From the NCBI RefSeq assembly GCF_030680935.1, contig NZ_JAUXUP010000045.1:1-41722 (forward strand): a stretch of 41,722 nucleotides of DNA, written 5' to 3'. A model generated the notes under the pieces. The model was not told the DNA's origin, ran no database searches, and was given only the letters and a program-made list of their open reading frames with translations. Both the position numbers and the translations under genes were made by a program. This document shows positions 28,399 to 39,921 of this stretch, in pieces (position 1 is the first letter of the stretch; each line of letters begins with the position of its first letter). The stretch is from Polaromonas sp. (GTDB taxonomy: Bacteria; Pseudomonadota; Gammaproteobacteria; Burkholderiales; Burkholderiaceae_C).

Positions 28399-28923
28399 TC
28401 ACTCTTCCAGCAAGGAGCGCAGCATCCAGGCGGTCTGCTCGTGCACAGTCAGACGCTGCGTCAACAGGTCGGCGGTTGGCTCGTCACTGGCTTTGTCGGC
28501 CAGCGGGAAAAGTTCGCGCGCGGTGCGGGCAACGGCTTCGTGGCCCTTGACCAGAATACGCACCATCTCCATCGCCGGCGGCGGCTTGACCGGCACATCC
28601 GGCAAAGAGGTCAGACGGCCAAACTCCGCATAAGAGCCGGGCGCGTGATAACCCAGCGAACGAATGCGTTCTGCCACCGGGTCCACCGCGGTCCACAGCT
28701 CGGTGTACTGCGTCATGAACATCAGGTGCAGCGTGTTGAACATCGGGCCGGTCACGTTCCAGTGGAAGTTGTGCGTCGTCAGGTAAAGGGTGTAGGTATC
28801 GGCCAGCAGGCGGCTCAGGCCCTGGGTGATGGCCGCGCGGTCTTTTTCACTGATGCCGATGTTGATGGGCGGAGCGCCGGTGCGGCTGGCGGTCGAGCTT
28901 TTTTTCGGGGCGGATTTGGGCAT
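28399..28923 (-). CDS. dps: Dps ferritin-like DNA-protection protein
   Basis: A 174-residue Dps-type protein that stores iron in a 12-mer and shields DNA from peroxide. The ferroxidase region is [20 protein letters not shown] followed by [17 protein letters not shown], holding the conserved His, Asp and Glu. The basic Ser/Lys N-terminus ([14 protein letters not shown]) could bind DNA. The ATG at 28923 has GGAGG upstream; a TTG 21 nt earlier is unlikely. oxyR is the next gene upstream on the same strand. Confidence 0.93.
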   Translation of the reverse strand: MPKSAPKKSSTASRTGAPPINIGISEKDRAAITQGLSRLLADTYTLYLTTHNFHWNVTGPMFNTLHLMFMTQYTELWTAVDPVAERIRSLGYHAPGSYAEFGRLTSLPDVPVKPPPAMEMVRILVKGHEAVARTARELFPLADKASDEPTADLLTQRLTVHEQTAWMLRSLLEE

Positions 28924-28955
28924 GGCGATTTTTCCTCCAAACAAAGTTGAATTTC

Positions 28956-28984
28956 ACTTTAAGCAATCAGGCGGCTCACGGCAA
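28956..28984 (-). promoter_or_regulatory. Candidate dps promoter
   Basis: On the minus strand TTGCCG (28979-28984) and TAAAGT (28956-28961) are spaced by 17 nt, placing transcription start about 25 nt before the dps ATG. The -35 is weak, which would fit activation by OxyR, but I see no clear OxyR box. Confidence 0.35.
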
Positions 28985-29036
28985 CAGTCAAAGTGCATCG
29001 CCTTGACAGGCATCATGAAATGCCCGATGACTTCGC

Positions 29037-30014
29037 TCAGGACAGCCGCGTCACCCCCGGCAGCTCACAGGCGTAAATCGCGTTGCGCAAGGCTGCAATC
29101 GCCTCATACCGCGTGAAGCTGCGGCGCCAGGCCAGCACCACCCGGCGCGTCGGTACATGGCCTTCAAACGGCAGGTACTTGATATACGACGGCAGTTCCG
29201 GGGCTTGATTAATTCTGGACTTCGTCGCAGGCTTGACCGGAGGCAAGAGGGCCTCTTTGGGCACACTCAAACGCGGCACAAGTGTGACCCCCATGCCGGC
29301 GGCCACCATGTGTTTGATGGTCTCCAGCGACGAGCCCTCAAAGCTCTTGCTGATGCCTTCTGCATAGCTGGAAAAACGTGCAAATTCGGGGCAGACTTCC
29401 AGCACATGGTCGCGAAAGCAGTGACCGTTGCCCAGCAACAGCATGGTCTCTTTTTTCAGCTCCTCGGCGGTGATGCTGCTGCGCGCCGCCAGCGGGTGGT
29501 TGCTGGGCACGGCTGCCATGAAGGGTTCGTCATAAAGCGGCGCAATCGCCAGATTGGCGTCGGGAAAAGGCTCGGCCAGAATCGCGCAATCAATCTCTCC
29601 GGTGCGCAGGGAGTCGATCAGCTTGACCGTGAAGTTCTCCTGCAGCATCAGCGGCATTTGCGGGGTCTGCGCAATCGCCTGGCGCACCAGATCCGGCAGC
29701 AAGTAGGGGCCAATGGTGTAGATGATGCCCAGCCGCAGCGCACCCGCCAGTGGGTCTTTGCCCCGCTTGGCAATATCGCGGATGTTTTCAGCTTGCTCCA
29801 GCACACTTTGCGCCTGGCGCACGATCTCTTCGCCCAGCGGCGTCACCGTGATTTCGTTGGCGTTGCGCTCGAACAGCTTGACCTGCAGCTCTTCTTCAAG
29901 TTTTTTGATGGCCACGCTCAGGGTCGGCTGCGAGACGTGGCAGGCTTCTGCACCTTTACCGAAGTGCTTTTCGCGGGCGACGGCTACGATGTACTTGAGT
30001 TCGGTGAGCGTCAT
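29037..30014 (-). CDS. oxyR: Peroxide-sensing regulator OxyR
   Basis: A 325-residue LysR-family regulator. The helix-turn-helix is at residues 1-60 (MTLTELKYIVAVAREKHFGK, then CHVSQPTLSVAIKKLEEEL). The redox cysteines are in GNGHCFRDHVLEVC, at exactly C199 and C208 as in E. coli OxyR, so disulphide-based peroxide sensing is expected. The frame continues 35 codons upstream without a start of its own family; ATG 30014 is the family start. Its probable targets include dps just downstream. Confidence 0.96.
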   Translation of the reverse strand: MTLTELKYIVAVAREKHFGKGAEACHVSQPTLSVAIKKLEEELQVKLFERNANEITVTPLGEEIVRQAQSVLEQAENIRDIAKRGKDPLAGALRLGIIYTIGPYLLPDLVRQAIAQTPQMPLMLQENFTVKLIDSLRTGEIDCAILAEPFPDANLAIAPLYDEPFMAAVPSNHPLAARSSITAEELKKETMLLLGNGHCFRDHVLEVCPEFARFSSYAEGISKSFEGSSLETIKHMVAAGMGVTLVPRLSVPKEALLPPVKPATKSRINQAPELPSYIKYLPFEGHVPTRRVVLAWRRSFTRYEAIAALRNAIYACELPGVTRLS

Positions 30015-30074
30015 GGGCTTATTGTGCGGCTTTTCGAGCGGATAAGTTGCCGCGGCGGATGTTTGCCAACCAGC

Positions 30075-30515
30075 CGGGACTCGCCCCGGCGGGCGACTTA
30101 CTTTTCTTTGCTTCGCCAAAGAAACCTAAGGAAAAGAAAGGCGACCCGATGGTCTGGGTCCCTTCGCTTCGCTACGGGCAACCTGCGGTGCTCGGTAAAA
30201 GCGGGGTCTTGCTCGAACTCGCTTCGCTCAAACAATCGCAAGCCCTGATCCGCTTTTACCTGCGCTCCTCGGCCCAGCCCGACGGGTGGAGGAGGAGAAG
30301 ACAAACAGCCAGATACGAATACGGACCCCAATCCGGAGTCGAAGAAGCGCGCAGCGCTTCTTCGACGGGAATCCCAACAGTCCGTCATGTTTGCACACGC
30401 GCGCAGCGCACGCGGTCAAATGGGGCGCCCTTCCATCGCCCAGCGGGGCGAGAGAAGGGCGGGGGGTTGGGAGTGGGAAGTTACGCCTACTGCCCAAAGC
30501 AAACCGTAGGCGCAG
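30075..30515. repeat. Hairpin-rich intergenic element between recG and oxyR
   Basis: The 526-nt gap holds no convincing gene but a run of strong inverted repeats: TTTCTTTG/CAAAGAAA (30103-30124), GGTAAAAGCGG/CCGCTTTTACC (30194-30204 and 30250-30260), a 13-bp stem GTCGAAGAAGCGC with a 3-nt loop (30338-30366), and CGCCTAC/GTAGGCG (30484-30512). Phrases such as GGCGACTTACTTTTCTTTGC recall a long dispersed element seen in many Burkholderiales and Xanthomonadales genomes. A 157-codon frame runs across it but looks like repeat, not protein. The oxyR promoter must lie in or beside this element. Confidence 0.6.
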
Positions 30516-30540
30516 CGTGATGCAAATACCGACCAGCTAC

Positions 30541-32661
30541 TCAAGCCTTCAAAAACTCCGCCTTCCCGCCCAGCCACCGCAAGATATGCCGATGCGCAAG
30601 GTCCGGGTACTTGTCCAGCATCACTGGCGCCAGCTCCCGCGCCCAGGCCAGCAATTCCGAATCCGTCGCCAGATCAGCAAAGCGCAACAGCGGCGCACCG
30701 GATTGGCGAGCACCCAGAAACTCACCCGGCCCGCGGATCTCAAGGTCACGCCGGGCGATCTCGAAACCGTCCTGCGTTTCGACCATGGCCTTGAGCCGGG
30801 CCCGCGCGGTTTCGCCCAGGCGCGGGGCTTCGCCGGTGGAATAGAGCAGCACACAGGCTGACGCGGCCGCACCGCGCCCCACGCGGCCGCGTAGCTGGTG
30901 CAACTGGCTCAAGCCAAACCGTTCGGCATGTTCAATCACCATCAGCGAGGCGTTGGGCACGTCCACACCCACCTCGATCACCGTGGTGCTGACCAGCACG
31001 CCGAGATGGCCGCCGGTGAACTGCGCCATCACGGCCTTCTTTTCAAGCGGCGGCATGCGCGAATGCAGCAGGCCGACCTGCGTGCCGGGCAATGCCGCTG
31101 TCAAGGCTTCATGCGTCTGCGTGGCGTTGATCAGGTCCACCGATTCACTTTCTTCAATCAGCGGGCAGACCCAGTAGACCTGCCGGCCCTCGGCGAGCTG
31201 TCCGCGTATGCGTTCCACCACCTCGTCGCGCCGCGCTTCGGCCACCACTTTGGTGACGATGGGGGTGCGGCCGGGCGGTAGCTCGTCAATCGTCGAGACG
31301 TCCAGGTCGGCGTAATAACTCATGGCCAGGGTGCGCGGGATAGGGGTGGCGGTCATCATCAACAGATGGGGTTCCTCTCCGCCCTGCGTCATCTTGCTGC
31401 GCAAAGCCAGCCGCTGCGCCACGCCGAAACGGTGCTGCTCGTCGATGATGGCCAGCGCCAGGTTATGGAAAACCACCTTGTCCTGGATCACCGCATGGGT
31501 GCCAACGACCAGGCTGGCTGCGCCGCTTGCAATCATGGCCAGCGCCTCGCGCCGCTCTTTGGCCTTCTGGCTGCCGGTCAGCCAGGCGGTCTGTATGCCC
31601 AGCGGCTCCAGCCAGCCGATCAGTTTGCGAAAGTGCTGCTCAGCAAGAATTTCCGTCGGTGCCATCAGCGCACACTGCCAGCCCGCGTCGATGCAACGCA
31701 CCGCGGCCAGCGCCGCCACCACGGTTTTGCCGGAGCCGACATCCCCCTGCAGCAAGCGGTGCATGGGCAGGTTCTTCTGCAGGTCAGCCGCAATTTCGGC
31801 GCCCACACGTTGCTGAGCGGTCGTCAGCCGAAACGGCAGGCGCTCCAGCAGTTGCTCATGCAGCGTGCATTGCGGGCCGTGCACAGGCGAGCGCAAGGCT
31901 GGCGCGCGCATGGCGGCACGCACACGGCGCGCCTGCAGTTGCGACAGTTGCTGGGCCAGCAACTCTTCGGCCTTGAGCCGCTGCCACGCCGGGTGACTGC
32001 GGTCTTCCAGCGTGGACGGCAACACATCCGGCGTGGGTTGATGCAAAAATAATAGCGCCTCACGCAGGCCGGACAAGGGCTGCGGCATGTTTTTATTCAA
32101 AAACTGCTCTGGAATGGTCTCCGACAGGTCCGCACGGGCCAGCCCGCCAAGTACCGCCTTGCGCAGATAGGCCTGCGGCAGGCCAGCGACCGTGGGATAC
32201 ACCGGCGTCAGCGCCGTCGCAAGATCGCCGCCAGCGACGCGAAAGCCCGGGTGCACCATTTCACGGCTGACAAAACCACCGCGGATTTCGCCGCGCACCC
32301 GCACGCGCGCACCCACGCTCAGTGTTTTCTGGTGCGAGGGGTAAAAGTTGATGAAGCGCAGCACACAGGTATCGCTGCCGTCATCGACCGTGACGCGCAA
32401 CTGCCGGCGCGGGCGGAAGGTCACCTCGCTGTGGGTCACCTGGCCTTCGATCTGCACCATGTCGCCGTCACGCGCATCGGCCAGGCGAGTGATGCGTGTT
32501 TCGTCCTCGTAGCGCAGTGGCAGGTGCAGCGCCAGATCGATGTCGCGGCGCAGACTCAGTTTGTCCAGCGCTTTCTGCGGCTGGGATTTGGCGACCGAAG
32601 CGCTACCCGTCCCACCCACAGCAGGTGGCGCCTTGCGGGGTGAAGCAGCGGGGGGCGACAT
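30541..32661 (-). CDS. recG: ATP-dependent DNA helicase RecG
   Basis: A 706-residue helicase that remodels stalled replication forks and branched recombination DNA. The N-terminal wedge/OB region is followed by Walker [19 protein letters not shown] and the DEQH box ([15 protein letters not shown]). Other helicase motifs are [32 protein letters not shown] and [11 protein letters not shown]. The C-terminal [18 protein letters not shown] region is RecG-specific. It starts only 17 nt from the divergent queA start. Confidence 0.96.
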   Translation of the reverse strand: MSPPAASPRKAPPAVGGTGSASVAKSQPQKALDKLSLRRDIDLALHLPLRYEDETRITRLADARDGDMVQIEGQVTHSEVTFRPRRQLRVTVDDGSDTCVLRFINFYPSHQKTLSVGARVRVRGEIRGGFVSREMVHPGFRVAGGDLATALTPVYPTVAGLPQAYLRKAVLGGLARADLSETIPEQFLNKNMPQPLSGLREALLFLHQPTPDVLPSTLEDRSHPAWQRLKAEELLAQQLSQLQARRVRAAMRAPALRSPVHGPQCTLHEQLLERLPFRLTTAQQRVGAEIAADLQKNLPMHRLLQGDVGSGKTVVAALAAVRCIDAGWQCALMAPTEILAEQHFRKLIGWLEPLGIQTAWLTGSQKAKERREALAMIASGAASLVVGTHAVIQDKVVFHNLALAIIDEQHRFGVAQRLALRSKMTQGGEEPHLLMMTATPIPRTLAMSYYADLDVSTIDELPPGRTPIVTKVVAEARRDEVVERIRGQLAEGRQVYWVCPLIEESESVDLINATQTHEALTAALPGTQVGLLHSRMPPLEKKAVMAQFTGGHLGVLVSTTVIEVGVDVPNASLMVIEHAERFGLSQLHQLRGRVGRGAAASACVLLYSTGEAPRLGETARARLKAMVETQDGFEIARRDLEIRGPGEFLGARQSGAPLLRFADLATDSELLAWARELAPVMLDKYPDLAHRHILRWLGGKAEFLKA

Positions 32662-32678
32662 GGGACAATTGTGCCTTC

Positions 32679-34891
<2,213 letters not shown>

Positions 34892-34916
34892 TACTGCTTC
34901 AACCTCAGGACATTTC

Positions 34917-35933
34917 ATGCAATACCGCCGCCTCGGAACCAGCAACCTGCAAGTGTCCGCCCTCTGCCTGGGCACCATGATGTTTGGCCTGCAGACGCCG
35001 GACGACGAAGCGGCACGCATCGTCGCTTCGGCCAAAGACCATGGCATCAACTTCATCGACACCGCCGATGTGTACAACGAAGGCCGGTCCGAAGCCGTGC
35101 TGGGCAAAATCCTCGCCGGGCAGCGCCACGACTGGGTGCTGGCCAGCAAACTCGGCAACAAGGCGGGTGAGGGTATCAACCAGGGCCACTATTCGCGGCA
35201 GTGGTTGTTGTCGCAGACCGATGCCATCCTGAAACGCCTGGGCACGGACTACCTGGACATCCTCTACCTGCACCGCGACTATCCAGACGAGAACTACGAC
35301 GAAACCGTGCGCGCCCTGGGTGACCTGATTCGCGCCGGAAAAATTCGCAGCTTTGGCCTGTCCAACTTCCGCGGCTGGCGCATCGCCGAGATCATGCGTG
35401 TCTGTGAAAAAACCGGCACGCCACAACCCGTGGTCTGCCAGCCGTATTACAACCTGCTCAACCGCGGCCCCGAAGTCGAAATTTTGCCGGCCTGCGGCCA
35501 CTACGGACTGGGTGTGGTCCCCTACAGCCCGCTGGCGCGCGGCGTGTTGACCGGCAAATACCCGCCCGGCCAGCCGCCAGCCGCAGATACGCGCGCCGGC
35601 AGCGGCGACAAACGCATTCTGGAAACCGAATTTCGCGAAGAGTCGCTGCTTATTGCCCAGAAGATCAAGGCGCGCTGCGAGGCCAAAGGCTGGGTGCCCG
35701 GGCAGTTTGCAGCCGCCTGGGTGCTGGCCAATCCGCTGGTCAGCTCGGTGATCGCCGGGCCGCGCCTGCTGTCGCACCTGGAAGATGTTTACGGCGCGGT
35801 GGATCTGGTGCTGGACAGCGAGGACGAGGTTTTCGTCAACGAACTCGTCATCCCGGGCCACGCCTCCAGCCACGGCTACAACGACCCGAGTTATCCTTTT
35901 TTCGGTCGTCCATTGAACAAGATTGCTATTTAA
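34917..35933 (+). CDS. Aldo/keto reductase
   Basis: A 338-residue NADPH-dependent reductase with a TIM-barrel fold. It starts MQYRRLGTSNLQVSALCLG with AGGA 7 nt before the ATG. The catalytic Asp/Tyr lie in NFIDTADVYNEGRSE, Lys in WVLASKLGN, and His in YLDILYLHRDYPDE. The last three residues (IAI) and the TAA stop are supplied by the start of a 50-nt dispersed repeat. The substrate is not predictable from sequence. Confidence 0.9.
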   Translation: MQYRRLGTSNLQVSALCLGTMMFGLQTPDDEAARIVASAKDHGINFIDTADVYNEGRSEAVLGKILAGQRHDWVLASKLGNKAGEGINQGHYSRQWLLSQTDAILKRLGTDYLDILYLHRDYPDENYDETVRALGDLIRAGKIRSFGLSNFRGWRIAEIMRVCEKTGTPQPVVCQPYYNLLNRGPEVEILPACGHYGLGVVPYSPLARGVLTGKYPPGQPPAADTRAGSGDKRILETEFREESLLIAQKIKARCEAKGWVPGQFAAAWVLANPLVSSVIAGPRLLSHLEDVYGAVDLVLDSEDEVFVNELVIPGHASSHGYNDPSYPFFGRPLNKIAI

Positions 35934-35972
35934 TTCATAGCTGCTTGCGCTTGCTGCACAAGGGCTGAGGCC
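35923..35972 (+). repeat. 50-nt dispersed repeat, copy C
   Basis: The copy starts TTGCTATTTAATTCATAGCT and continues GCTTGCGCTTGCTGC, ending AAGGGCTGAGGCC. Its first 11 nt overlap the end of the aldo/keto reductase gene and contain its TAA stop. The rest fills the gap before the convergent Ig-like gene. It is the closest of the four to the consensus. Confidence 0.8.
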
Positions 35973-35998
35973 GTTTCAGACCCCAACCCTGGTGTATC

Positions 35999-37315
35999 TT
36001 ACTTCTGGAACAAGACCAGGCGTGTCTCGGTGGCAGTCATGCCGTCTTTGCCGGCAGTCATCTGTATTTCATACCGCGTACCAGGCAGCGGAAACTGCGG
36101 CGCGAAGCTGAAGGAGAAATTGCCGTTGCCGTCGGCCTGGACCCGCTGCGTCAGCAAATCCTGGTTCAGGCCAAAGAGACCCGCCAGCGCGCCTACTGCA
36201 CCGACCTTGACGTCCACCACCGCACCCGGCGCGGTACGCCCGCGCACCACCACCGGGCTGCCTTCCACCGATGCGTTGTTGGTATGGCTGCTGACCTGCA
36301 GCAGCACCGTGGCAGGCGCCGCACTCACGGCAGGCGTGACCTCAAAGTTCCAGGCCTGACGCACGGCGTTACCCGCCAGGTCCTTGGCGGTGACGTCCAT
36401 GGTGTAACGGCCTGGTGCCAGGTCAGCCCGGTAGGTAAAAAACTGCGGTGTGATCTGCGTCTCGGCAGTGACGTTGCGGCCCGACAGCATGAGGCGAACA
36501 CTTTTGGGGTCAACCCCCACACCACCGGCATCGTCAAAAGTGCCCGACACCGAGGTGTTGGCGCTACGGACCACCACCTCGCCTTCACGCGGGGACATGT
36601 TGCGGATCACCGGCGGTTTGGCATCGGTGAGCAAAGCCTGCGTTAGCGTGGATGTCACGGCCCGGTCGCCCAGGCGCAGCGTGGCCACCACCGGGCGCGA
36701 AGGCGCCAGGTTGTCGAGCCGGCGTATGGTGTAGGCGCCCTCATAAACACCAGGGCGCACTTCGCGCATGGGCACGTTGTTGACAACGCCCGGGATATCA
36801 AACTCGGCTACGCCGCCGGCCATGCCGTTCAGCGTGAAACGCAGCTCGGCGCCGGGCTCCAGCTTGTCGATCGGCGCTACCGAGAAGCGGTCAATTTTCA
36901 GGCCAGCGGGCGCAGTTGCCACGCTGGTGTCGCCCATGCCCGCCGGAAAGGTGTAGTTGGCAGCAGTCGTCCGGTTGCGCACACGCAAGGTCGCGCGGAT
37001 TTGACTGTTTTCTTCAACCCGGTCCTGGCGCCTGACGGTATAGCTGCCGGTGTACACGCCGCGCTCTGTTTCCTTCAGGACCAGCGTGCGCGGAATGCCG
37101 CGAATCGTCAGACTGACCTGACCCCGGGGCGTGCCCTCCACCGTAAAGTCAAGCTGGGCGCCGGCGCGCAATCCGCTGTCGCTGCCGACCTGCATGGAGC
37201 GCAGCTGCGGCGCTGCCGGTTGCGCCAGGGCCGTGCCCGGCAGTCCAAGCAAAACGGTGGTGGTGGGAAGCAGCAGGAAGAGGGCTGCAACTTGACTGCG
37301 TAGATGTTTTTTCAT
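35999..37315 (-). CDS. Secreted Ig-like repeat protein
   Basis: A 438-residue predicted exported protein of unknown function. A signal peptide is present (MKKHLRSQVAALFLLLPTTT, cleavage after TALA). Two related beta-rich domains follow at about residues 40-135 and 136-235; both contain the pattern GVYxGxYTxRRxD then ATLR (RGVYTGSYTVRRQD and PGVYEGAYTIRRLD). A third domain (about 240-325) looks Ig/cadherin-like with DLAGNAVRQAWNFEVTP, and a last one (SPVVVRGRTAPGAVVDVKV) resembles bacterial Ig. It may be a cell-envelope binding or scaffold protein. The ATG at 37315 is preferred over a TTG three codons earlier. Confidence 0.75.
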   Translation of the reverse strand: MKKHLRSQVAALFLLLPTTTVLLGLPGTALAQPAAPQLRSMQVGSDSGLRAGAQLDFTVEGTPRGQVSLTIRGIPRTLVLKETERGVYTGSYTVRRQDRVEENSQIRATLRVRNRTTAANYTFPAGMGDTSVATAPAGLKIDRFSVAPIDKLEPGAELRFTLNGMAGGVAEFDIPGVVNNVPMREVRPGVYEGAYTIRRLDNLAPSRPVVATLRLGDRAVTSTLTQALLTDAKPPVIRNMSPREGEVVVRSANTSVSGTFDDAGGVGVDPKSVRLMLSGRNVTAETQITPQFFTYRADLAPGRYTMDVTAKDLAGNAVRQAWNFEVTPAVSAAPATVLLQVSSHTNNASVEGSPVVVRGRTAPGAVVDVKVGAVGALAGLFGLNQDLLTQRVQADGNGNFSFSFAPQFPLPGTRYEIQMTAGKDGMTATETRLVLFQK

Positions 37316-37415
37316 GATGGTCAAACCTTGTAGTTAGGTTTGACGACTCTGCGCGCGGCGCCGGCCTGCCGCTGTAGGCGCAATTGGCCGATGCGGGTAG
37401 GCCGCCAGCGCGCTC

Positions 37416-38498
37416 TCAGCCTGAAGAACCGTCGCCTTCAGCGCGCGTTGGCGGCACTGCCGAATGGTCGCCCCTGGCGCCGCACGCATGGCAAAACTTG
37501 GCAAACGCGCTTTTGCGGGCGCTGCAAACGCCGCAATTATCAAACAGGCCAATGCCGCAATGCGGGCAAAAATCAATCGCGGTGTTTTTCAGATCCACCG
37601 CCCGTTCGCAACCCGGACACACGCCTTTGGAGAGCCGCGTCAGCGCCGTGTCGTAACTGAGTTCTTCACGGCGTTGTGCATCCGGCAGCTGCTCGGCCAG
37701 CTTCTGCTTTTCCAGGTAACGGTTCAGGGAAACAATGGCTTGGCGGCCCACCAGCACTGTGACGACAATGCCCACGATGTAACGCACATAGCCGCCGTAG
37801 CTGGGCAGGTAGGGCACGAGCTCCACAAAAAAAGCAAACAACGCAAAAAGGATGAAGCCCCAGACAAAAGGCCAATACGTCCCCTTGCGCTTTTTCACAA
37901 ACAGCCACCCAGCTACCACCAGCAGCGGCAAGGTCAGCGCCAGGCGGTATAAAAACACGCGCAACTCCTGGGCACGCATCGCGCTTCGCCATTTGTCTTG
38001 CGCCACACGCTCAAGTTCCCCCAGCTGCTCGCGCGAGCGACCGGCGCCCTGGCTGGCATCAAGCGCCTTTTGCTGCTGGGTCTCCATGGCTGCCAGCGCT
38101 TGCCGCTCGGCCGCCTTGAGGCCGTCGAGCACCCGGGTACGTTCGACCAGTTCCGGGTCTTGCCCGGCCAGCGCAGTGGCGCGTCGCGTGGCCAGCCAGT
38201 TGCCGAAGGTCTCGCTGGCCGTGCGTGAATTGGCCTGGGCCACCTTGAGTTTGAGCCTGGCCTGCTCCAGCGCCTCTTGCGCATCACGCCCGTTGCGCTC
38301 AGCCGCCTTCAGGCCATCGCGCAGTTGCGTGGCGGCTGGCTGCTCGATGAAGTCGTCCACACCCAGCGATTTTTCAACCTGCGGCAGATCGCCCACCACG
38401 GTGCCGCCCAGACCAATCAGAAAAGCAGCAAACACCAGCGCCACCAGCCACAGGCCGCGCTGAAACCATTTTTCGGACAGTCGCAATGCTTTGCTCAT
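37416..38498 (-). CDS. Coiled-coil membrane protein with double zinc ribbon
   Basis: A 360-residue inner-membrane protein of unknown function. One membrane helix is near residues 15-35 (LWLVALVFAAFLIGLGG). Residues about 55-165 form a charged coiled coil with two GLKAAER copies. Three further membrane helices lie at about 180-260 (LALTLPLLVVAGWLFV, FVWGFILFALFAFFVEL, YIVGIVVTVLVG). The C-terminus has two zinc ribbons with four Cys pairs: CPGC, CPHC, CGVC and CHAC. The ribbons should lie in the cytoplasm. Its neighbours give no clear hint of function. Confidence 0.75.
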   Translation of the reverse strand: MSKALRLSEKWFQRGLWLVALVFAAFLIGLGGTVVGDLPQVEKSLGVDDFIEQPAATQLRDGLKAAERNGRDAQEALEQARLKLKVAQANSRTASETFGNWLATRRATALAGQDPELVERTRVLDGLKAAERQALAAMETQQQKALDASQGAGRSREQLGELERVAQDKWRSAMRAQELRVFLYRLALTLPLLVVAGWLFVKKRKGTYWPFVWGFILFALFAFFVELVPYLPSYGGYVRYIVGIVVTVLVGRQAIVSLNRYLEKQKLAEQLPDAQRREELSYDTALTRLSKGVCPGCERAVDLKNTAIDFCPHCGIGLFDNCGVCSARKSAFAKFCHACGARGDHSAVPPTRAEGDGSSG

Positions 38499-38558
38499 GG
38501 AATGACCTCGGGATTTTTGAAGAAATTCAGTGGTCAGCGCCGCCGCCCACTGCTGAGA

Positions 38559-39842
38559 CTATTCAGCCGCCGCAGTAAACACCGTCAACACGCCGGTATA
38601 GCCATAGACATGGTGTCTGGCGATCTCGCCACCGGCAAAAAATCCGACCAGAGGCACGTCGCCCAGGGCGCGCCGCACAATCTGCAGCTCGGCGCTGGGG
38701 GCGCCGAAATGGGGGCCGCCGCGGCCGGCACAACTGACGTAGATGGCGCCGGCGATACGTCGGGCCGGGTGCGGCGCCGATTCAGCCTCCGGGGCGCTCA
38801 GTGCACTGGCTACTTCGAGGGTCACTTCCTCCGGCTCCAGTTCTTCGCGGATTTCGGCGCAGACGCGGACCAGGTCGGCGCGCGCCACGACAGCGTTGCG
38901 CTCACAAAAAGCCAGCTTCATGCCAACCAGCGGCAGCTCGGCAATCGCGATGCCCTTGCGGGCCGGGTCCAGCCCGATGATGTGGCGCACCAGCACATCG
39001 GCACTGAATTGCCCCGGGCGCTGGATACGACCGTCCTGCAGAGCGGCCTCTGCACTGCGCAGTCCCACCAGGGTGGTACGCACTTTTTCAAGCGCTTCCC
39101 GTGGACTGTCGAGTGACACCCCCAGATCGGCCAGCATGACATCCAGCGCGCTGTTGCCGTCCAGCCCGGTGACGACGTTGGCGTCACAGGCGGTGATCTC
39201 GTGTTCGCGCGATATCGGCTGGCAACCCTGGGTCACGCGCGACATCAGGGCGGCCCCCTGGGCAAAAGCGACACCACTGAGGCCGCCGCTGAACACCCCG
39301 CCCGCCGCCCCCTGCCCCTTGACATTGCCGTTACCGCTGAGCGCAAACTGGACTGCACTGCTGCGGCTGGAGGCCAGCCCGCCAAACACATAACCACTGC
39401 CTGTACGCTGCGCCATCTCGGCTATCAGTTCGGCCACATCGGGCGTGCTGGCATCGGCATGCACCAGTGCGGTATGGGCCTGAAAATGGCTGGCGCCTGC
39501 AGGCGGCAGGGGCGAGACGCCGGAGAACACCCGGTACTGGTCGCTGGGCAATTCGCACAGCATGACAGCGAGCGCCGGTTCGTCGAAATATTCGACGTTA
39601 TTGGCCGCAATGCCGATACCCACCGTGCCCGCCCAGTCGGTGATTTCAGGCAGCTCGGCGCCGACAAAATCCAGAATGTCCTGCGCCTGCGCGGCGTAAT
39701 GGTCAGTGATGTAGAGCAGACCCAGCGAAGGCGCACTGGCATACCCGGGCAGAGCCATCAGGGCGCGCAGTTGGGCCAGTACCAAGCCGGCGGCCATCTG
39801 CCATTGCGGGTGAGTGGCGTGACCGTAAGGGAAAAGTTTCAT
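38559..39842 (-). CDS. FIST-domain sensory protein
   Basis: A 427-residue protein that looks like a stand-alone FIST protein (N-terminal FIST and C-terminal FIST_C halves), a fold proposed to bind small ligands such as amino acids. Supporting stretches are LGLLYITDHYAAQAQDIL, GTVGIGIAANNVEYFDEPAL, GYVFGGLASSRSSAVQFAL and the C-terminal PLVGFFAGGEIARHHVYGYT plus GVLTVF. No signalling output domain is attached. It starts 79 nt after phaM on the same strand. Confidence 0.8.
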   Translation of the reverse strand: MKLFPYGHATHPQWQMAAGLVLAQLRALMALPGYASAPSLGLLYITDHYAAQAQDILDFVGAELPEITDWAGTVGIGIAANNVEYFDEPALAVMLCELPSDQYRVFSGVSPLPPAGASHFQAHTALVHADASTPDVAELIAEMAQRTGSGYVFGGLASSRSSAVQFALSGNGNVKGQGAAGGVFSGGLSGVAFAQGAALMSRVTQGCQPISREHEITACDANVVTGLDGNSALDVMLADLGVSLDSPREALEKVRTTLVGLRSAEAALQDGRIQRPGQFSADVLVRHIIGLDPARKGIAIAELPLVGMKLAFCERNAVVARADLVRVCAEIREELEPEEVTLEVASALSAPEAESAPHPARRIAGAIYVSCAGRGGPHFGAPSAELQIVRRALGDVPLVGFFAGGEIARHHVYGYTGVLTVFTAAAE

Positions 39843-39921
39843 GGTGCTGAGACGATGGTGATGTGTTGGCGCCAGGCGCCGACCCGAATGTCAGGAAGTA
39901 AACCGCGCCCTCAACGCTACA

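Noticed and set aside
29157..30248. 363-codon plus-strand frame opposite oxyR
   Set aside because: Antisense to oxyR, whose redox cysteines and length are exact; the composition is Gln/His/Arg-rich shadow.
30075..30515. CRISPR array or insertion sequence
   Set aside because: No regularly spaced identical repeats, no transposase and no target-site duplication visible.
30047..30520. 157-codon frame across the hairpin-rich element
   Set aside because: Sequence is explained by inverted repeats; similar frames are often annotated in such elements without protein evidence.
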